In this document: in pieces, positions 1 to 5,252 of the stretch
Layout: each line of letters opens with the position of its first letter
Numbering within the stretch: position 1 is the first letter of the stretch
Origin: Deltaproteobacteria bacterium
GTDB lineage: Bacteria > Desulfobacterota > Desulfuromonadia > Desulfuromonadales > Geopsychrobacteraceae
Direction: 5' to 3'
DNA: 5,252 bases
NCBI GenBank assembly: GCA_009993495.1
Contig: JAACTI010000023.1
Coordinates: forward strand, 1-5,252
Notes under the pieces: model-generated
What the model was told of the DNA's origin: nothing
What the model saw: only the letters and a program-made list of their open reading frames with translations
Database searches by the model: none
Program-made: the position numbers and the translations under genes

Positions 1-47
1 CATCGCCAGCCCCTGCTTTTCGATGTAAAATAGATGCAAAATATTTC

Positions 48-76
48 TTGACAAGCCAAAACAGCCCCCCTATACT
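48..76 (+). promoter_or_regulatory. Near-consensus sigma70 promoter
   Basis: A perfect -35 box TTGACA (48-53) is followed by a 17-base spacer and TATACT (71-76), which matches the -10 consensus at five of six positions. Transcription would begin at about position 83, only some ten bases before the ATG of the truncated radical SAM gene. No ribosome binding site fits in between. The promoter may therefore belong to sequence that was joined to the gene fragment by a rearrangement. The match is seen directly; activity is inferred. Confidence 0.45.
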
Positions 77-93
77 CCACCTGTCGAAAAGCA

Positions 94-777
94 ATGTCTT
101 ATCAATTCAATTATATACCACTTTCAGAAATTCAAAGAGTACTTGATGAGTATAAAGATCAAGGAGTCGATGTGGTTTCTATTATGGACGATAACCTTTT
201 CTTAGATGAAGAACACGTTCGGAAAACCATCAATCTTTTGTCGGAAAGAAATTTAAAATGGATGGCCAATGTGAGAGCTGATTCCATAATTGGAAAAGTA
301 GAAAAGCTCACACAAAGTGGGCTTGTGGGGGCATATCTAGGAGTTGAATCGTTCTCTAATGAAACCCTCAAGGATTATAAAAAAAGGGAGACAACTGACC
401 AGATTGATCAGGCAATAAAAGAGCTTAAATCCTACGGTTGCTACATTTGGGGTACATATATGTTCTGTGAGCCAAATGCCACTATCGAAAGCACAAGAAA
501 AGAAATAGAACATTTAGCATCGTTGGATTTGGATCTCGTTATTCCCACTATTCTTACTCCATATCCAGGCACGCCTCTTTTTAAAAAGCTTGAGCATTTG
601 ATAATTGACTGGAATTGGAGACACTATGACAATGGTCATATAGTATGGAAACACCCACATATAAGGCCTGAACAGGTAAAAACGATATATATTGACTCTT
701 TTGCAACATCCAACTGTGCCAAAATCTCGACATTTACTGAACCAGATCTGGGAAACAGCATCATTAGCACTATTTAA
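94..777 (+). CDS. Radical SAM protein, N-terminally truncated (B12-binding-domain type)
   Basis: This is the middle and C-terminal part of a radical SAM enzyme, probably of the group that carries a cobalamin-binding domain in front of the barrel. Visible landmarks are the strand-like SIMDDNLFLDEE (29-40), NVRAD (59-63), the GVES motif of the SAM pocket (83-86), and PYPGTPLF (156-163) near the end of the barrel, followed by WNWRHYDNGH (173-182). The CxxxCxxC motif that binds the 4Fe-4S cluster, and any B12 domain, are absent, so catalysis is not expected. The same frame is open upstream only to a stop at 49-51. It includes a Cys codon at 82-84 that could be the last cysteine of the lost motif. 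The ATG at 94 has no convincing Shine-Dalgarno sequence. The last 20 or so residues do not resemble the family and may be a second break. The substrate cannot be told. The gene is clearly more AT-rich than the transposase gene in this window. Confidence 0.7.
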   Translation: MSYQFNYIPLSEIQRVLDEYKDQGVDVVSIMDDNLFLDEEHVRKTINLLSERNLKWMANVRADSIIGKVEKLTQSGLVGAYLGVESFSNETLKDYKKRETTDQIDQAIKELKSYGCYIWGTYMFCEPNATIESTRKEIEHLASLDLDLVIPTILTPYPGTPLFKKLEHLIIDWNWRHYDNGHIVWKHPHIRPEQVKTIYIDSFATSNCAKISTFTEPDLGNSIISTI

Positions 778-792
778 AATCTTTTTTAAATA
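771..792. repeat. Perfect 9-bp AT inverted repeat
   Basis: TATTTAAAA (771-779) and TTTTAAATA (784-792) are exact reverse complements separated by four bases. The left arm contains the TAA stop of the truncated radical SAM gene. The stem is entirely A/T, so it is not a typical intrinsic terminator, and no GC stem lies nearby. It may be chance in AT-rich DNA or a mark of an old junction before the hydrolase gene. Confidence 0.4.
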
Positions 793-814
793 AAGAATAG
801 GGGGTTGTTAACAA

Positions 815-2011
815 ATGTCCGCTGTTTTAATACGCAAAGCCAGGATGGTTTTACCCACGGTGCTGGGTATCGATGCTGAAGTGGAGTTCTTTCACAGTGA
901 GCCTAAAGAAGGTCCCCGGTACGTTGAACTGAAGGCAACAATCAACGGACAGCCTGTGGAAGAAAAGATTCCGGTGACAGATCTGGTCAGTCCGGGTGAG
1001 ATTGCGCTTCTTGAATGGCCAAATCAGGATAGATTGAAGATCGATCTAACAAAATGGGGGATTAGTAAGTTTACCGAAGACCAGGTATTCGATCTTACTG
1101 CAGTCGCATATAGCCCGGCTAGCGGTTATAGCAAGGAAAGTGCTATGGAGGTTAAAATACCACTGCCAGTTATCATTGTTCATGGTACCATATTAAAAGA
1201 ATGGTGGGATCAGGATTCATACTGGGAGCCATACTACAGCCTGCACAAATTTCTTGCAAAAAACGGTTACGATATTGATGATACATCTGGCTATAGAAGC
1301 GTTTGGGGTCCGCCTGATATCCTTTTTTCTCCGCAGGATGCCACGTCCGAAGATATTGTCAAGCAAATGGACAACTGGATAGACAATGCTCTTAAAAATA
1401 CCTATGCTGCAAAGGTAAATATCATAGGAGTCAGTTTAGGAGGACTGGTGGGACGCTATTATATAACTGAGTACAACGCTTCTAAAGTATATAAACTTCT
1501 CCTGGTGACTGTGGTGAATGAAGGGAGCAGCCTTTTTGAAGGTAAATATATTCTCGGTATACCAACGAGGAGGGCAGCGGAAGCTCTTCTTCGAAACACT
1601 GAGGGGAAAGTGAATATTTTAAACTGGCTTTTCCCTACCTATCAGTCTCTTTATACTCCTGAGGGCAAAGAAGTACCACACCCCTTCAAGAATCTCTTTC
1701 ACGAAAATGGTTATGATAAACCTGCTCCTCCGGGCGTACATTATTACAGTATCTTCAGCGCGGAAAGGGAAACCCCATACCGGCTCGTGGTGGAAAAAAA
1801 AGGCAATGATTGGTACAAAGTAACGGGTGATAAGCAGATCGGCAAAGGCGACGGAAACAGCGTAGTACAAAGTTACAAGACATTCGGACATAACATCCTG
1901 GTGCCCACAAGAACACACCACGCCTTCATGCTCGGGGATACTATGGTGCAATCCACAATTCTTAAGGTTCTAGGTTGTAAACCAGAAGAACTCTGCATTC
2001 CTGGGGTGTGA
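815..2011 (+). CDS. Alpha/beta hydrolase, LCAT/lipase-like
   Basis: This is a probable lipase, esterase or acyltransferase of the alpha/beta-hydrolase fold, closest in motif pattern to the lecithin:cholesterol acyltransferase/PGAP1-like group. After a beta-rich N-terminal part (about 1-115, perhaps an Ig-like domain), the hydrolase core starts at PVIIVHGT (118-125), whose HG (123-124) is the usual oxyanion strand. The nucleophile elbow is GVSLGG with Ser207. A GDG at 345-347 (Asp346) matches the LCAT-type acid loop, and the histidine is His368 or His369 in THHAF. The triad assignment follows family pattern, not structure. There is no signal peptide or membrane segment, so the protein is probably cytoplasmic or exported in another way. 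The start is supported by AGGGGGT (799-805), nine bases before the ATG. The gene looks complete. The substrate is unknown. It lies 37 bases after the broken radical SAM gene and has no obvious functional tie to it. Confidence 0.85.
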   Translation: MSAVLIRKARMVLPTVLGIDAEVEFFHSEPKEGPRYVELKATINGQPVEEKIPVTDLVSPGEIALLEWPNQDRLKIDLTKWGISKFTEDQVFDLTAVAYSPASGYSKESAMEVKIPLPVIIVHGTILKEWWDQDSYWEPYYSLHKFLAKNGYDIDDTSGYRSVWGPPDILFSPQDATSEDIVKQMDNWIDNALKNTYAAKVNIIGVSLGGLVGRYYITEYNASKVYKLLLVTVVNEGSSLFEGKYILGIPTRRAAEALLRNTEGKVNILNWLFPTYQSLYTPEGKEVPHPFKNLFHENGYDKPAPPGVHYYSIFSAERETPYRLVVEKKGNDWYKVTGDKQIGKGDGNSVVQSYKTFGHNILVPTRTHHAFMLGDTMVQSTILKVLGCKPEELCIPGV

Positions 2012-2179
2012 TCTTTCCTTTACTTTGAACGTGTTCCATCACCAACCGCTTTGTCTTTTTATGGTGATAGATTGAGGATTCAGTTTCTGCGTTTCCATTC
2101 AAGGCATTTCAATTCGATGGTAATGGATATAGAGGAGAGGATGCTTATTCTGCCTAAAGTCAAGATAAGGGAGGAGTAG
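2012..2179. other. Intergenic gap with open frame after the hydrolase stop
   Basis: No separate gene is convincing here. The hydrolase frame, after its TGA, stays open for 55 sense codons until a TAG (2177-2179) that directly abuts the ATG at 2180. The would-be peptide ends in KVKIREE and contains in-frame ATGs at 2117, 2123 and 2141, but it has no family resemblance I recognise. It could be the decayed end of a lost gene or chance. The ribosome binding site of the next gene lies at its end. Confidence 0.3.
2168..2176 (+). promoter_or_regulatory. Strong Shine-Dalgarno for the chimeric radical SAM gene
   Basis: AGGGAGGAG at 2168-2176 places the GGAGG core five bases before the ATG at 2180. 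This is one of the strongest ribosome binding sites in the window. It shows that the 5' end of the following gene is native even though its downstream part looks rearranged. Confidence 0.6.
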
Positions 2180-2644
2180 ATGAAAGAAGAAGAGATTACT
2201 TATTTACGTTTCTCTCCATCAGACATCCTGGATTTTACCTGGGATAAATATCAAAGGAAGGTCTCCCGGCTGAATCATCCTGTGGTTATTGCCTGGGCGC
2301 TCACTCATGCCTGTGATTTGAGATGCATTCATTGTGTGGTGGAAGCAGGGGAACCTGCCGAGTATGAGTTATCCACTGAAGAGGCATTTATGGCTATAGA
2401 TAACATGGCAGAGGCCGGTAAAATCGATGAGGTGCAAGCCAAGCGAATCGAGCAGGAACTGGGGCTGATTTTCAAGGACGAAGTGGAAAAGGTGGTTTTT
2501 GCCGGACTCAAGGGCACAGGGAAAAAACGTCAATATATCGAATCCATCCGCGCCGGGAAAATCGACCCCTACTCCCTGGTCAAAGAGGTCCTGTCCACTT
2601 TTCTCAAAGTCGAAGGACCAAAGCGTACCGCCATCACGCATTAG
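2180..2644 (+). CDS. Chimeric ORF: radical SAM N-terminus fused to MeaB/ArgK-like C-terminal tail
   Basis: Residues 1 to about 79 are the start of a radical SAM protein, probably of the SPASM/heme-maturation-like group: WALTHACDLRCIHC carries the cluster ligands Cys45, Cys49 and Cys52, followed by YELSTEEAFMAIDNMAEAG. Normally some 250 or more further residues of barrel would follow. Instead, from about residue 80, the sequence becomes helical and charged and ends with IRAGKIDPYSLVKEVL (123-138). This resembles the C-terminal end of MeaB/ArgK-type GTPases, which chaperone B12-dependent acyl-CoA mutases and often finish with a DPY-containing helix. No GTPase motifs are present. The likely origin is an in-frame deletion or recombination between two genes, with the join near base 2415. 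The product should bind no complete SAM barrel and probably has no original activity. The radical SAM part is secure; the MeaB assignment is from memory of the family and moderate. Confidence 0.65.
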   Translation: MKEEEITYLRFSPSDILDFTWDKYQRKVSRLNHPVVIAWALTHACDLRCIHCVVEAGEPAEYELSTEEAFMAIDNMAEAGKIDEVQAKRIEQELGLIFKDEVEKVVFAGLKGTGKKRQYIESIRAGKIDPYSLVKEVLSTFLKVEGPKRTAITH

Positions 2645-2901
2645 GATAAGCCGGCAGATACCGCCCTTGGTACTTTGGCTTAACCCGCAAACCGGTCAGA
2701 AGCATGTCCGAGTTCTAAATATAGACTCTTTGAGAGCTTTGAAAATCTGCCAACGCCAGGCAAATCGTCATCCCGGCGAAAGCACCGTCGGTTCTAATCT
2801 GTTCAGTATTTGGGAAGTGTGATCACAGCAGAACAATTTTATACGCTAACCAATTGCATTTAATTCGGGCCGGAAAATGTCTCGATTGTGCGCCTCTACA
2901 A
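2645..2901. other. Gene-free gap between the chimera and the antitoxin
   Basis: I see no recognisable gene. A compound hairpin starts two bases after the preceding stop: TAAGCC (2647-2652) pairs with GGCTTA (2677-2682), and TACC (2659-2662) pairs with GGTA (2669-2672). It has no T-tract, so termination is uncertain. Further on are an 18-base piece resembling half of a dispersed GTCATCCCGGCGAAAGC-type repeat (2766-2783) and a perfect 10-bp palindrome TGTGATCACA (2818-2827). The gap may be remnant sequence left by rearrangement. Confidence 0.35.
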
Positions 2902-3204
2902 TTAGCCAAGCGCGGACAGTCCTTTACGATCAATGAGATCAAGAAGCCGCTGCGCAGGGCCGCTTGGATTTTTTTTACCCTGCTCCCATTGCTGCACCGT
3001 TGTTTTGCCGAGGCCAAGAATGGTAGCAAACACTGCTTGGCTAACATGGTTAGCTGTCCGAATACGCCGGATGTCTTCAGGCTGGTATGAACGTTGCGGT
3101 GGCAAGCAAAGTGCGTCGATTTTGCGCATGGTAATTTCATCCATGGCTCCAACCTTAAAAAGGTCACGTGCCATTTCGTTCGCGATGTCCAAAATTTCAC
3201 TCAT
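2902..3204 (-). CDS. XRE-family HTH antitoxin (HigA/NadS-like)
   Basis: This 100-residue protein is a probable antitoxin and autorepressor. The N-terminal 35 residues are helical and are likely to contact the toxin. Residues about 41-75 form a Cro/C1-type helix-turn-helix (PEDIRRIRTANHVSQAVFAT, then LGLGKTTVQQWEQGKKNPSG), with the typical VQQWEQG recognition region and a following RLLDLIDRKGL helix. It is encoded directly after the toxin: its ATG overlaps the toxin stop by eight bases (ATGAGTGA), which suggests translational coupling. A good ribosome binding site, TGGGAGGT (3220-3213 on this strand), lies eight bases upstream inside the toxin gene, so the antitoxin can also be translated well on its own. 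The length is normal for the family and nothing is missing. Confidence 0.88.
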   Translation of the reverse strand: MSEILDIANEMARDLFKVGAMDEITMRKIDALCLPPQRSYQPEDIRRIRTANHVSQAVFATILGLGKTTVQQWEQGKKNPSGPAQRLLDLIDRKGLSALG

Positions 3205-3577
3205 GATGTTGTACCTCCCATATCGAGCCGCTCGTCAACAGTTCATCTACTTGTCTATCGTTCGCAGACAGGAAAGACTCCGCAGCCAGACTTAATGCAG
3301 CTTCCTCCCTGCCTGAAATGTTCGCCTTGTCACTCTTGGCAAAGGCGTAAAGAAATATAATTCGTTCCGAATTTGGCTTTTTGTACCCTACGATAGTTCG
3401 GTATCCTCCACTTTTACCGCTGCCCGTCCGTGCTAAACGTTTCTTGAATAGGTAGCCACCAAGATCGGCGTCATACCTCCCAGCGATAACTTCCGCCGCT
3501 GTGTTGTACAAGGCAGAGTCCGATATGTCCTCTCTGCGCGCCCACCGGTCGAACCATTTGTTTTTAAACACTCGCAT
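3197..3577 (-). CDS. Type II toxin, RelE/HigB-like (PF06296-type)
   Basis: This 126-residue protein is a probable ribosome-dependent mRNA interferase of the RelE/HigB superfamily. It starts MRVFKNKWFDRWAR, the usual opening of this family, and contains the conserved block RLARTGSGKSGGYRTIVGY (47-65) followed by IIFLYAFAKSDKANIS (73-88). These correspond to the basic active-site strand and the terminal strand of the RelE fold. I chose the ATG at 3577 because the family starts there; a GTG at 3595 in the same frame would add six residues (MRYLHP) and cannot be excluded. Ribosome-binding signals are weak for both, so the toxin may be made less efficiently than the antitoxin. Toxin-first order is typical of HigBA-like modules. 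The gene looks intact. The specific cleavage activity is inferred from family only. Confidence 0.85.
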   Translation of the reverse strand: MRVFKNKWFDRWARREDISDSALYNTAAEVIAGRYDADLGGYLFKKRLARTGSGKSGGYRTIVGYKKPNSERIIFLYAFAKSDKANISGREEAALSLAAESFLSANDRQVDELLTSGSIWEVQHHE

Positions 3578-3634
3578 TGGATGTAAATATCTCACTTAGT
3601 GGGACAGTTTGCAAGTCTTTTTTGCTCTCTTCTG

Positions 3635-3662
3635 GAGATATCGGAACCCATAAGACTGTCAA
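3635..3662 (-). promoter_or_regulatory. Candidate promoter of the toxin-antitoxin operon
   Basis: On the minus strand a perfect TTGACA (3662-3657) is followed after 16 bases by TATCTC (3640-3635), which is a poor -10 box. The -35 box overlaps a GACAGT motif whose inverted copy lies 46 bases away nearer the toxin gene (plus-strand positions 3603-3608 and 3655-3660). Such paired sites could be operators for the XRE antitoxin, as in HigBA autoregulation. The motifs are visible; the function is inferred. Confidence 0.3.
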
Positions 3663-3759
3663 TGCATTTTCGTGAATCGCCGTTTTTAGCATAACCTTTT
3701 ACCAGAACAGAAAATATCAAAGTTTCCCTTCTTTCGAATAACCACCGGCCAGATTCTCC

Positions 3760-3787
3760 TTGACAAATAGAACGACCGTTCTACATT
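3760..3787 (+). promoter_or_regulatory. Transposase promoter
   Basis: A perfect TTGACA (3760-3765), a 16-base spacer and TACATT (3782-3787, four of six matches) lie about 35 bases before the transposase GTG start. The ribosome binding site AGAGGAGA (3807-3814) follows. The spacer is almost wholly taken up by a palindrome, so the promoter is likely to be repressible. Confidence 0.5.
3768..3783. promoter_or_regulatory. Perfect palindromic operator, TetR-like
   Basis: TAGAACG (3768-3774) and CGTTCTA (3777-3783) are exact reverse complements separated by two bases. They lie between the -35 and -10 boxes of the transposase promoter. The size, symmetry and position match operators of TetR-family repressors. 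No such repressor is encoded in this window, so the binding protein would be elsewhere. The palindrome also contains GAAC and GTTC, the kind of tetranucleotide used as target by IS91-type elements. Confidence 0.5.
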
Positions 3788-3820
3788 ATGGCGGTATGAT
3801 ATTCTCAGAGGAGAAAGATC

Positions 3821-5188
3821 GTGTCCCTTCCTGCCGCCGTCTATCGTCCACGAAATCCGCAAGATTCGGATTATTACCGCTGCGTTGAGGACAATTTTGA
3901 AACCTTCATCCAAATCTATGATGAACATTATTCACGGCAGTACGGCTTCTGGCGGCCCTATGTCGAGCAGGTGATCTACCGCTATCTCGATTGCGGTAAT
4001 TTGCACAACGGGTTTGCCCGCGTGAAATGTAAAGACTGCGGCCACGAATATTTGCTGGCATTTTCTTGCAAGCGCCGCCACTTCTGCCCATCATGCCACC
4101 AGAAGCGGGTGGTGGAATTCGGGGAATGGCTCTGCATGGATGTCCTCAAGAAGATACCTCACCGGCATTTCGTATTCAGCATCCCGAAAATCCTCCGCCG
4201 TTACTTTCTCTACGATCGGAAGCTTCTTGCCGGTTTGAGCCGTTGCGCCTGGGAATCCCTGAAGGTTTTTCTCCAGGATGCAGTTCCTGAAGACGATCCC
4301 ATCCCCGGCGCCGTCATCGCCATGCAGACGTTTGGCGATTTTCTCGGATTCAATCCCCACACCCATATCCTGGTGACCGACGGCTGTTTTTATGGCGATA
4401 GCGGCATGTTCCGCGTCGCTCCACCCCTGGAGCTGAAAAAGCTGGAGGCCATTTTCCGGCATAAGGTGTTCAGGATGCTCCTGAACAAGGGAAAGATCAC
4501 GAAGGAGTTGATTGCCATGCTCTCGACATGGCGGCATTCCGGCTTCAACGTCTTCTGCGGCAACCGCATATCGCCCGACGATGATACGGCCATGGAAAAT
4601 CTGGCGCGCTACATCATTCGGGCGTCCTTTTCCCAAGAGCGGATGCAGTACCTCGACCAGGAGGGGACGGTCGTTTATACATCCAAGGACGGCGCGACAA
4701 CCAAGAACTTCCCGGCGCTGGAATGGCTGGCCGCGATGTGTTCGCACATCCCGAACCGGGGCGAGCAAATGGTAAGATATTACGGATATTACAGCAACGT
4801 ATCGCGGGGAAAACGCCGGCAGAAAGGCCTGGATGACGCCATCCCCTGCATCCTCGAACCTCAGGGAAACGAAAAGGCTTTCCGGAAAAGCTGGGCCAGA
4901 CTGATTCAGAAGATATACGAAGTAGATCCCCTTGTCTGCCCGAAATGTCAGGGTACAATGAGGATCATCAGTTTCATTGAAGATCGGTCGGTGATCAGGG
5001 ATATCCTCAATCATCTGGGACTTTGGCTTGTAAAGGCAAGACCGCCGCCGAAAGCTCAAACCCCTTGGGGACATGATGCCGCATTGTGTCCTCAAGAATG
5101 CGCCGCCCACAATCTTCAGCTTCAAACACACGCTGATACGATCTACGGCGACCCCGAATACTCTTGGGATGCCTATATCCATGCATAA
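3821..5188 (+). CDS. IS91/ISCR-family HUH transposase
   Basis: This 455-residue transposase is predicted to move its element through single-stranded DNA in a rolling-circle manner. The N-terminal zinc-binding domain shows Cys70-x2-Cys73, Cys83 and Cys89-x2-Cys92. The HUH metal-binding motif is HTH (His180, His182) in FNPHTHILV. The catalytic tyrosine is probably Tyr264 in NLARYIIR. In IS91 itself this segment has two tyrosines four apart; here the first position is Asn260, so the enzyme looks like the single-tyrosine ISCR-type. MVRYYGYYSN (317-326) is the conserved segment after the active site. A second CxxC pair (373/376) in CPKCQGTMRIISFIED precedes the proline-rich ARPPPK and the C-terminal YGDPEYSWDAYI that are usual in this subgroup. 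The start is GTG with AGAGGAGA (3807-3814) seven bases upstream. It is full length without frameshift, so it is potentially active. It is GC-richer than the genes at the left of the window and is read divergently from the toxin-antitoxin pair. Confidence 0.92.
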   Translation: MSLPAAVYRPRNPQDSDYYRCVEDNFETFIQIYDEHYSRQYGFWRPYVEQVIYRYLDCGNLHNGFARVKCKDCGHEYLLAFSCKRRHFCPSCHQKRVVEFGEWLCMDVLKKIPHRHFVFSIPKILRRYFLYDRKLLAGLSRCAWESLKVFLQDAVPEDDPIPGAVIAMQTFGDFLGFNPHTHILVTDGCFYGDSGMFRVAPPLELKKLEAIFRHKVFRMLLNKGKITKELIAMLSTWRHSGFNVFCGNRISPDDDTAMENLARYIIRASFSQERMQYLDQEGTVVYTSKDGATTKNFPALEWLAAMCSHIPNRGEQMVRYYGYYSNVSRGKRRQKGLDDAIPCILEPQGNEKAFRKSWARLIQKIYEVDPLVCPKCQGTMRIISFIEDRSVIRDILNHLGLWLVKARPPPKAQTPWGHDAALCPQECAAHNLQLQTHADTIYGDPEYSWDAYIHA

Positions 5189-5244
5189 CGCCTCATCAAA
5201 AAGGCGTGCCGGAGAGGTCTGTCTGAAAGCGTCGCTTAATGTTC
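5188..5244. other. Possible right-end (oriIS-like) structures of the IS91-type element
   Basis: Directly after the transposase stop lies a hairpin ACGCCT (5188-5193) / AGGCGT (5202-5207) with an eight-base loop. A second small hairpin, AAGC-GTC-GCTT (5227-5237), follows, with GTTC at 5241-5244. IS91-group elements end in a hairpin-bearing origin beside a GAAC/GTTC-type tetranucleotide, but the true boundary cannot be fixed from one copy and may lie beyond the window. Lack of a T-tract argues against a terminator. Confidence 0.3.
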
Positions 5245-5252
5245 ATAATTGT

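Noticed and set aside
319..325. YYGYY in the transposase as the two catalytic tyrosines (residue numbers)
   Set aside because: It has a Y-x3-Y spacing, but it lies in the conserved RYYG segment downstream of the active site. By family pattern the catalytic position is the NLARY segment.
2766..2783. CGTCATCCCGGCGAAAGC as a dispersed inverted repeat element
   Set aside because: Only the left half resembles such repeats. The expected complementary GC-rich right half is missing, and no second copy is in the window.
2499..2822. Plus-strand open frame of 107 codons
   Set aside because: The first half overlaps the chimera gene in another frame. The second half has no recognised homology, so a gene is not supported.
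2818..2827. TGTGATCACA palindrome as a CRP site
   Set aside because: CRP sites need about six bases between the TGTGA and TCACA halves; here the arms are adjacent, and no promoter or start follows.
2823..3200. Minus-strand open frame of 125 codons overlapping the antitoxin
   Set aside because: It is out of frame with the clear helix-turn-helix antitoxin and has no protein-like features of its own.
4091..5182. Long minus-strand open frame of 363 codons opposite the transposase
   Set aside because: It is a shadow of the GC-rich transposase gene. The plus-strand frame has full family motifs, and the reverse frame has no recognisable domain.
1..5252. CRISPR array, tRNA or rRNA genes
   Set aside because: No regularly spaced repeats and no tRNA- or rRNA-like sequences were seen on either strand.

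Overview
This window looks like an accessory, rearranged stretch of a bacterial chromosome, most likely from an anaerobic deltaproteobacterium (Desulfobacterota). The lineage is an inference. It rests on the type of IS91-like transposase, on remnants of radical SAM and possible MeaB-type genes (common in strict anaerobes with B12 metabolism), and on sigma70-like promoters with purine-rich ribosome binding sites. Base composition changes along the window: the first gene is AT-rich, the hydrolase is intermediate and the transposase is GC-richer. This fits a mosaic assembled from several sources.

Layout. Positions 94-777 (+) hold the downstream part of a radical SAM protein that has lost the cysteine motif for its iron-sulfur cluster. 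It sits directly behind a near-consensus promoter (48-76). Positions 815-2011 (+) encode an apparently intact 398-residue alpha/beta hydrolase of the LCAT/lipase type. Positions 2180-2644 (+) encode a 154-residue chimera: the N-terminus of another radical SAM protein, with its CxxxCxxC motif, runs in frame into a tail that resembles the C-terminus of MeaB/ArgK-type GTPases. Positions 2645-2901 show no recognisable gene. Positions 3577-2902 (-) encode a toxin-first type II toxin-antitoxin pair: a RelE/HigB-like toxin and an XRE-type helix-turn-helix antitoxin that overlap by 8 bases. Positions 3821-5188 (+) encode a full-length HUH-type transposase of the IS91/ISCR group. Its promoter has a perfect 7+7 palindrome in the -35/-10 spacer. 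The last 64 bases contain small hairpins that may belong to the right end of this element.

The genes do not form one pathway. Two broken radical SAM genes, a toxin-antitoxin module and a single-strand-type transposase together suggest a region shaped by insertion and deletion. The most interesting points are the in-frame radical SAM/MeaB-like fusion, the TetR-operator-like palindrome in the transposase promoter, and the single-tyrosine active site of the transposase. I found no clear evidence of a wholly new system.
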